NCBI RefSeq assembly: GCF_008831285.2
Contig: NC_045150.1
Span: 14,691,362-14,755,361 of the forward strand
Direction of reading: 5' to 3'
Length of the DNA stretch: 64,000 nucleotides
Origin: Nymphaea colorata
Taxonomy: Eukaryota; Streptophyta; Magnoliopsida; Nymphaeales; Nymphaeaceae
Positions 58,301-64,000 of the stretch are shown here, one piece after another. The first letter of the stretch is position 1. Each line of letters starts with the position of its first letter. Both the position numbers and the translations under genes were made by a program. Under the pieces are notes generated by a model that searched no databases, was not told where the DNA came from, and worked only from the letters and a program-made list of their open reading frames with translations.

Positions 58301-59150
58301 GCTGCTCTGTTGTTTTGGTAAACGTTTCGACATCCGCTTTGATCTGGCCTAAACCGAGTTGTGGTCCACTATTCTGATCTTCAATCTTTACGGAACTCAG
58401 TTCCAGCCAGACTCTCTCCTTTCAGCCTTTGCTGCTCCACGCTCACCTCCCACTGCGGCCACATGAGGTGTTGCCTAAAGGGAATCCAAGAGTTGGTCCT
58501 TCTACCTCGCCTAGGTGCCTTGTGGTGCCACCCACTCGCGTGTGCTTGACCCGACACACGTGGGCACCGTGGTCGACACCTTCGGCATGGTTAGCTGCCC
58601 TGCTGCCACAGCAATGGCCCCTATCTCACCTTCAGCCACACTGCTTGCTGGCCTCGGCATGGTTAACTTGAAAACTCTCCAATCTCCAAATTCATTTTCA
58701 AAACAAGTTCAAGTCACTTATTCAAAATGAATTTTGGTTCTGGAATCCAAAATCTCAATGCACAAGCATATAGGATTTGCATCAATAACTCGTGCATGAT
58801 GCAAGTGATCCTTCGTCCTTGGTCCAATTACCCCTGTTAAAGGTGGCAGGAACGGTTGGACCTCGTACCGACGGGCGGATCCCTTTCTCTTGAAATATTT
58901 TCTTCAAAACCTCAATTTTTAAAGAACTTTGCTGATTCGCATTTCGACCCCCTTTGAGAAAGGGGTGGGGTGCGAACAGTACTCGGCTTATTGCTCACCC
59001 TTTTGTACAACCCAATAATTTCAAACAATGAGCCATCTATGAGGCCAATTGTACTTTTGTGTCTTATTTCTTTGAGCTTAACAGTTTGCACATTGTTTAA
59101 TCTATGTTCCATTTCCTATAAAATTACTTGGGGGTGCCAGTTTAACTAAT
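55372..59150 (-). mobile_element. Unclassified insert in block S, arm 2 copy (~3.8 kb)
   Basis: Reverse-complement counterpart of 27,106-30,748. It is longer by roughly 130 bp because of the extra sequence at ~57,030-57,110 and the local duplication at 57,573-57,758. A 63-codon hydrophobic frame (55,709-55,900, - strand, MGFFGSFALYLAIALASTVY) is open here but frameshifted in arm 1, which argues against a maintained gene. Classification as in arm 1. Confidence 0.55.
57573..57758. repeat. Local duplication, 124-bp period, arm 2 only
   Basis: GGTCGTCGATGCTACATAGG at 57,573 recurs at 57,697. Both are followed by ATCACCCAAATGTTGAACCT and CATTCTCCTATGCA. Arm 1 has one copy (about 28,555-28,618). 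Confidence 0.88.
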
Positions 59151-59151
59151 T

Positions 59152-59897
59152 TCTCTCTCCCACTCGGCAGCACAAACTACTATTTAAAATAAGAATAAAA
59201 CATGTAATTCCCATCTCTTTTCCTCTCTCCCTCTCTTTGTCTCTATCTCTACATGCAAGAGAACTCAAAGGGCATGAGCTGTCACTTTGTTTCTTTCTTC
59301 CACCACATTTCACTTTCAGTGGAAGACAAGCAAAAAAAAAAGGAGCCACCCTGTTGAATAGAACCATTAATATACATTATCTGACAGTCCAATCATCCTT
59401 GATATTAAAGTTGCAGACTTGGTGGCAGAGATGCAGACTTAAGAGGTGGAATAAAAAGGCTCAAATCAAAATACGTATGTGAAGTTGGAAGATTGTGTTT
59501 CCCATGGCAATATGATGGCTATGGAAGAATAGGAATTATGAACACCATAACAACCAGAAAAAATCCAAATTTGTTACATCAGAAGCAATTGACGTCTTTT
59601 TTATAGGACTTACCAAGTGCTAAATATGACTCCTCAAGCAAAATAACAAGTTTCCACTACTTTTCATCCTTTTTCATGTAGGAAGTCTCTCACGTATATC
59701 ACCAACTTCAACACAAATCAGCATCGCATGTAGAAAACTGATGTTCTAATGACACCACATTTGAAAGACGCGACCAACTTCCCTTCCCTATTTTAAAGCT
59801 ACTGATAGTACCTACACCACGGTTCTCATGAATCTTCATGATCGTCGATCAACACTAGCTATTGCTGGAAGGAATTCCCATCTTTCTGTTTGCTCTT

Positions 59898-59949
<52 letters not shown>

Positions 59950-60075
59950 GACAAGCATAAGAACTGAAAAGGCATAGAGCTGTCACGTTATTTCATTCTT
60001 CCACCACACTTTCACTTTTAGTGATGGAGAAGTCAAAAAAAGGTGAACCATCCTGTTGAATTGAAATGATTAATT
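59152..60075 (-). repeat. Composite block S, left half, arm 2
   Basis: Inverted counterpart of 26,195-27,105 with the paired CTTCCACCAC / TTTCACTTTYAGTG motifs near 59,300 and 60,000. Non-coding. Confidence 0.75.
59899..59948. repeat. (CT)25 microsatellite, expanded in arm 2
   Basis: 50 bp of perfect CT. The arm 1 equivalent (26,322-26,337) has 16 bp of GA, so the tract has changed length since the arms separated. Confidence 0.95.
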
Positions 60076-60570
60076 TACATGATGTTTGAGATGATGTTCA
60101 CGCATAGTAAACTAATTTTTTTAATTAATATGCAAATAAACAATAAGAATGAGCATTTGGGTTGGAATTTCTTCATTATTATGTTGATTTTGATGTTAGG
60201 ATTTGTCCAACCTGAAAAAGCCCTTCAGTGTACATGTTAAAAAATGCATCTTCCTGAAATCACCCGAATATGGATTCCAATAAGAGCTTTTTTATGTTGC
60301 TCTCCATTTCCTTGTAATAGATGAAATGATTATTATTTATGCTCACGTATAAAAATATTTGGATTCATGTTTCCAAAAGAATTTTGAAAGCAAGAACCAT
60401 CTTCAATGAGGCTTTGGAAACTTAATTTAGCCTCTTGCATGAGCCCAAGTTCCTCATCGACTTATATAGAAAAACCGAAGTCAGATATTTTTCAAGTTAT
60501 TTCTTGATTTCAACATTCATAAAGGCATATGTGTATATATGTGTCATATACTTATACATACACAAAATTT

Positions 60571-60882
60571 CCTCTCTTTGTCTTCTTTTCCCTATAGTTT
60601 AACATTTTCGTTTACAATTTTTTATATACGTATACATATAAATGAATTTATATGTGCATTTCATTTTCTCTCTCTAAAATCTCTCTTTCTAAAAAAAAAC
60701 TTCTTCTACCAACATACACATAATTACCTCTCTTTGTCTTCTTTTCCCTATAGTTTAACATTTTCTTTTACAATTTTTTATATATGTATACATATAAATG
60801 AATTTATATGTGCATTTTATTTTCTCTCTCTAAAAAAAATCTTCTTCTACCTCTCTCTTTCTATTAGATTTAAAATCTTTCT
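60571..60882. repeat. 156-bp tandem duplication, arm 2
   Basis: CCTCTCTTTGTCTTCTTTTC occurs at 60,571 and 60,727, mirroring the tandem pair in arm 1. Confidence 0.9.
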
Positions 60883-62642
60883 TTTATAAGTTTTCACATA
60901 TGTATACATGTGACTATATATATGTATACGTATATGCACCTCTCTCTTTTAAAAATTAAGACATTACTAAGAATCATTTCTTCTTTATTTCCTTTTCATT
61001 TCTTTCAATTTTTTCAAACACATTTTCTCAAACACCTCTTCCCTAAGGTCTAGGATTTTAATATTTTTTTATCAACTTCATTGAGACCAAAACTCAATTA
61101 ATGATCTAATATTAGAATCATGCTTGATAGTCTACAACCTCATTCCATTTTCAAAAATTTGTCTCTCTTCATAAAAATATTGAAGACAATTATGTAAATA
61201 AAAGTGGGAAACTTACATGTATGTGATGGTAAAAATGCTTTTAGATAAATGTTATAGTAGGAATGAAGGATTTGCTTTCAATTATATAAGATCAATCCAT
61301 TCATACATTCACATGCACTTGGGAAATTCACAAATAATCACATGCATTTCTGTAAAAGAATTTTTAAGTAACATGAAAGGAAGCTCTAGCAATGTAATAC
61401 CGAATTAGAGGAAAATCTTAAATTCACTTAAGTTCTTAAGAGGACACTAAATCAACATTAAAAAATGATCTTTAAAATACCCATATTATCTTCCATAGGT
61501 TTCCAAATAATATTTGCAAAGATTTCTCAATTCAAAATCTCTCAAATCAAAATGGATTATAATCTTAAATGATTCTTTAAAACTTTCTCAAAAATTTGAA
61601 ACATCAAATCTTCAACATTTTCTCCAAACACCACACCATATTTAGAATGAAAAAGATTTTTAAGCAAAAGTGAAATGCATCAAGAATAAGTATAGCCATT
61701 GGATTGGTTATCCTCATAAACATCCTGAGAACAATCAATCTTCATACAGACGGGTGATTCCCTCTCTCTCATTTCAAAAATAAAATTTTATATTGCTGAA
61801 GCAATTCAAAAATCAAAGTAAATTTTGGGAATGCAAACATATCAACAAATTGCTCTCCTCATCAACACTGATCTTAGAGATTTAGTATATGAAATTTGAA
61901 AACTTCGGCGTAGAACTACCCTATCGCTTACTTCCTTGAAAAGTTTTTACAGAAATTGTAATACAAACTTTTTCATGTTGATTGAAAATGGATTGTCTTG
62001 GATCAAGGCGGCCAATTGAGTGATGTGTAGGTTTCAATCCCCTGCCTCGTGCTTTCCATGTCATGTTAATTGTTTTTCCTTTTATTAAGACAAAGGAAAA
62101 TGGATAAAGAAAATTGACAATCTAAGATAACATAAGAAAAAAATGGTGAAAAACGATCCCCATCTCTAGTTTCACTCTTTCTCAAAGCAAAAGAAAAAAA
62201 AAGAAGGTCAAGTGTCCAATCACTAGGAGAAAATAATAAAGAAGTTCTACCAACATGAATATGAAGAAATGCCTGACAATCCCCATAGATCTTCTCTTGT
62301 GCAAAATGATCGCAGTGTTATTGTGCAAGAAAGAGATCAGCTCTTTGCAGGGAGAGAAACACTATGATTAAACATTTGCATGAATAGATTGTTTCTGGTT
62401 GAAAGGCTTCAAATCGACCTATTTGGAGAATGATCATCTGGTAAGTAGAAGAAGAATAGAGGAGGATTATCCATCTCTTTCTACCAAATTAATCCATTGA
62501 GCAGCAGCAGGGGATGATGGTGCGACTCTTTTTTGCTCGTTTTTAATTACTATGAATCTTCAACCTCAAAATAGACATTTACTCTCCACATGCACCTACT
62601 ACAAGCTTGACAGTGGACAACAGGTTGGGGGGCAGATAGGGG

Positions 62643-62930
62643 ATGAAGAGTGATGGTGGTGCACTGCACGTTGTGGTGAGGGCTTGGAGGCTGCTGGTTG
62701 GGGTAGAAGAGATGATGCCATCCAGACTGCAAGTTGGGTCACTGATGGGGAAGGTAGAGACCCTGCATGATGTGGTGGGCATGTTGGGTTTGTGCAATGA
62801 GGTGATGGCGTTGGCATTAAATGGCTTCTTGGTCGAGCAATCGAGAATGAGAGATAGACACTTTTAGTGGGAAATCTTTGGGTTTCATTGTGGAGAGGAA
62901 AGAGCACAGGATCTGGGATTCTCTGAACCA
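62643..62930 (+). other. Unrecognised ORF fragment, arm 2 copy
   Basis: The + strand frame 62,643-62,867 contains LQVGSLMGKVETLHDVVGML, then GLCNEVMALALNGFLVEQS, and stops after RDRHF, as in arm 1 (23,343-23,534). Conservation of the frame suggests a coding ancestor. Identity unknown. Confidence 0.35.
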
Positions 62931-63062
62931 AGGAGGAGGAGAAGGTAAAAGTGACAAAGCGAGATTGATAGATAAAGAGAGGTCGACCGGAAACGGATAA
63001 AGAAAGGTCGAAATCTGTTACATCAGAAGAGGAATTATGAATTTCATGATGTTGAAAGTGAG

Positions 63063-63400
63063 TGTTACATCTAGCGCAGCATGCTCAATGGATCATTCTC
63101 ATTCTTGCCTTATTGAAATCGATTTGAACATTGGAAAAATTGCTGCAATATACGTTACTGACATTCTTTCCTCGATAATTTTGAGTTTTGTATGTAAAGT
63201 GTACCAATGATTGTATGCATTGTCTTTTGCTTTCCTCATGTATCATATATATACTTGTAAAGAAAAGAAAGAAAATAAGGAAACAGGGAAAAACAAAGGA
63301 GCAACTGCTCTAGCATTCATCGTGGATGTATGTCTATGGACCGAACCACATAAAAATCAGTGTTAGTTTCTTGGTTCTCTTTCTTTATCCCATTTCAACA
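63063..63400 (+). mobile_element. Copia 5' LTR, arm 2 (338 bp)
   Basis: Starts TGTTACATCT and ends TTTCAACA, the same length as the arm 1 LTR, followed at once by the primer site. The internal region runs off the window, so the rest of the element and its 3' LTR could lie just outside. Confidence 0.88.
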
Positions 63401-63412
63401 TGGTATCAGAGC
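63401..63412 (+). other. Copia primer-binding site, arm 2
   Basis: TGGTATCAGAGC directly follows the LTR terminus. Confidence 0.92.
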
Positions 63413-63474
63413 ATTGACTTTCATTCTTGGCATATTTTGCTTATCTCCTGGTGCTTGATCTTGCTCATTTCATC

Positions 63475-63974
63475 ATGATAGAAGACTCAAGCTTTGGAAC
63501 CACCAGCAAAGTGGTGGAAGAAATTATCGTGCAGGAGCAACCAAGCCCTGCAAACAAAATTACTTCTGTACTTTTAATTGGCAGCGACTATTTAGCTTGG
63601 TCCAAATTTGTGATGCTCTATTTGAGTGGCACAAGCAAGCTGAATTTTGTTACTGAAGATCTTCCAAAACCTGCTGAAACAAACCAACTTACAGAGAATG
63701 GTGATCCACCAATCATCTCATAATGTCTTGGTTGATTAACTCTATGGTGCCTAAGGTCACTCAAGGATTTTACTTCGCAGAAACTACTCACCAAATTTGG
63801 AGCAAGGTGAAGGAACCATATAGTGAGAAAAATGACATTGCTCATATGTATCAACTCTCTCAAGTCATTTGGGATCTTAAGAAGCAAAACAAAAATTTCA
63901 GCAATCTCCTAGGCAACATACAAGGTATGTGGGATGAACTTGACTATCTTATGGATATGTCTGCTACTCTTTGA
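63475..63974 (+). pseudogene. Copia gag, arm 2, split by a 1-base deletion
   Basis: Starts at the Met of MIEDSSFG and matches the arm 1 gag. A single-base deletion near 63,680 (AAACAAACCAAC here against AAACAGATCCAAC in arm 1) shifts the frame, giving a stop at 63,723. The remainder (MSWLINSMVPKVTQGFYFAE, then IWSKVKEPYSEKND) continues in the next frame to a stop at 63,974. Confidence 0.88.
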
Positions 63975-64000
63975 TCCAGAGAAAAAAAACGTGAACAACA

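Larger units (their letters stand above)
53092..64000 (-). repeat. Large inverted repeat, arm 2 (~10.9 kb, open at window edge)
   Basis: Reverse complement of arm 1, collinear throughout. Differences noted: an additional copy of the 77-bp inner unit (53,088-53,242); an extra ~70 bp near 57,030-57,110; a local duplication at 57,573-57,758; a 50-bp (CT) tract against 16 bp in arm 1; and a 1-base deletion in gag. The match continues to the last base of the window. Confidence 0.93.

Noticed and set aside
1-64000. A novel gene cluster or defence-type system
   Set aside because: All recognisable coding sequence is retrotransposon or pseudogene; no operon-like or co-oriented set of intact genes was found.

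Overview
This window reads as non-genic, repeat-rich nuclear DNA of a land plant, most likely a flowering plant. The evidence is a plant-type (nepenthesin/CDR1-like) aspartic protease relic, several Ty1/copia retrotransposons with the tRNA-Met primer site TGGTATCAGAGC, an L1-like LINE, MITE-like elements, a SINE-like Pol III promoter and abundant (TA)n/(CT)n/(GT)n tracts. The species cannot be named from the sequence alone. I see no intact cellular gene; every recognisable coding region is broken or truncated.

Layout. 0.2-3.2 kb: first copy of a dispersed repeat family, called R1 here. 3.76-4.87 kb: aspartic protease pseudogene, cut off at its C-terminal third by a segment called D1 (4.87-6.77 kb), which recurs at 35.06-37.51 kb. 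7.8-9.3 kb: second R1 copy, joined to an antisense copia integrase piece. 10.1-13.5 kb: copia element on the + strand, with primer site, a leader of degenerate GAGGAGCGTGCT-type repeats, gag, protease and integrase, all with stops or frameshifts and no RT. 14.9-17.7 kb: third R1 copy with a triplicated ~60-80 bp unit. 17.7-20.2 kb: composite block 'S' (MITE-like element, LINE RT fragment, AT-rich tail). 20.3-21.2 kb: fourth R1 copy. 21.2-23.1 kb: copia element on the - strand with a 338-bp LTR.

The dominant structure is a ~10.8 kb inverted repeat. Arm 1 is about 22,188-32,972; arm 2 is about 53,092-64,000 and runs to the window edge. The spacer is ~20 kb, and a 100-N assembly gap (52,962-53,061) lies ~30 bp from the inner end of arm 2. 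Each arm holds, from outer to inner end: copia gag, LTR, a short ORF fragment, an AT-rich stretch with a 156-bp tandem duplication, the S block interrupted by an unclassified ~3.6-3.8 kb insert, and an exon-like fragment. The S block at 17.7-20.2 kb is a third, direct copy without the insert. The spacer carries D1 copy 2, three further broken copia elements on the - strand (37.5-39.1, 41.1-42.7 and 42.7-46.1 kb), a SINE-like unit, a nearly full-length but decayed LINE ORF2 (46.5-49.4 kb, - strand) and the fifth R1 copy.

Nothing here works together as a pathway. The window records nested transposition, segmental duplication and decay. The points most worth checking are the inverted duplication (real, or an artefact of two haplotypes joined across the gap), the unclassified 3.6 kb insert, and the D1 segment whose exon-like blocks stay open in two copies.
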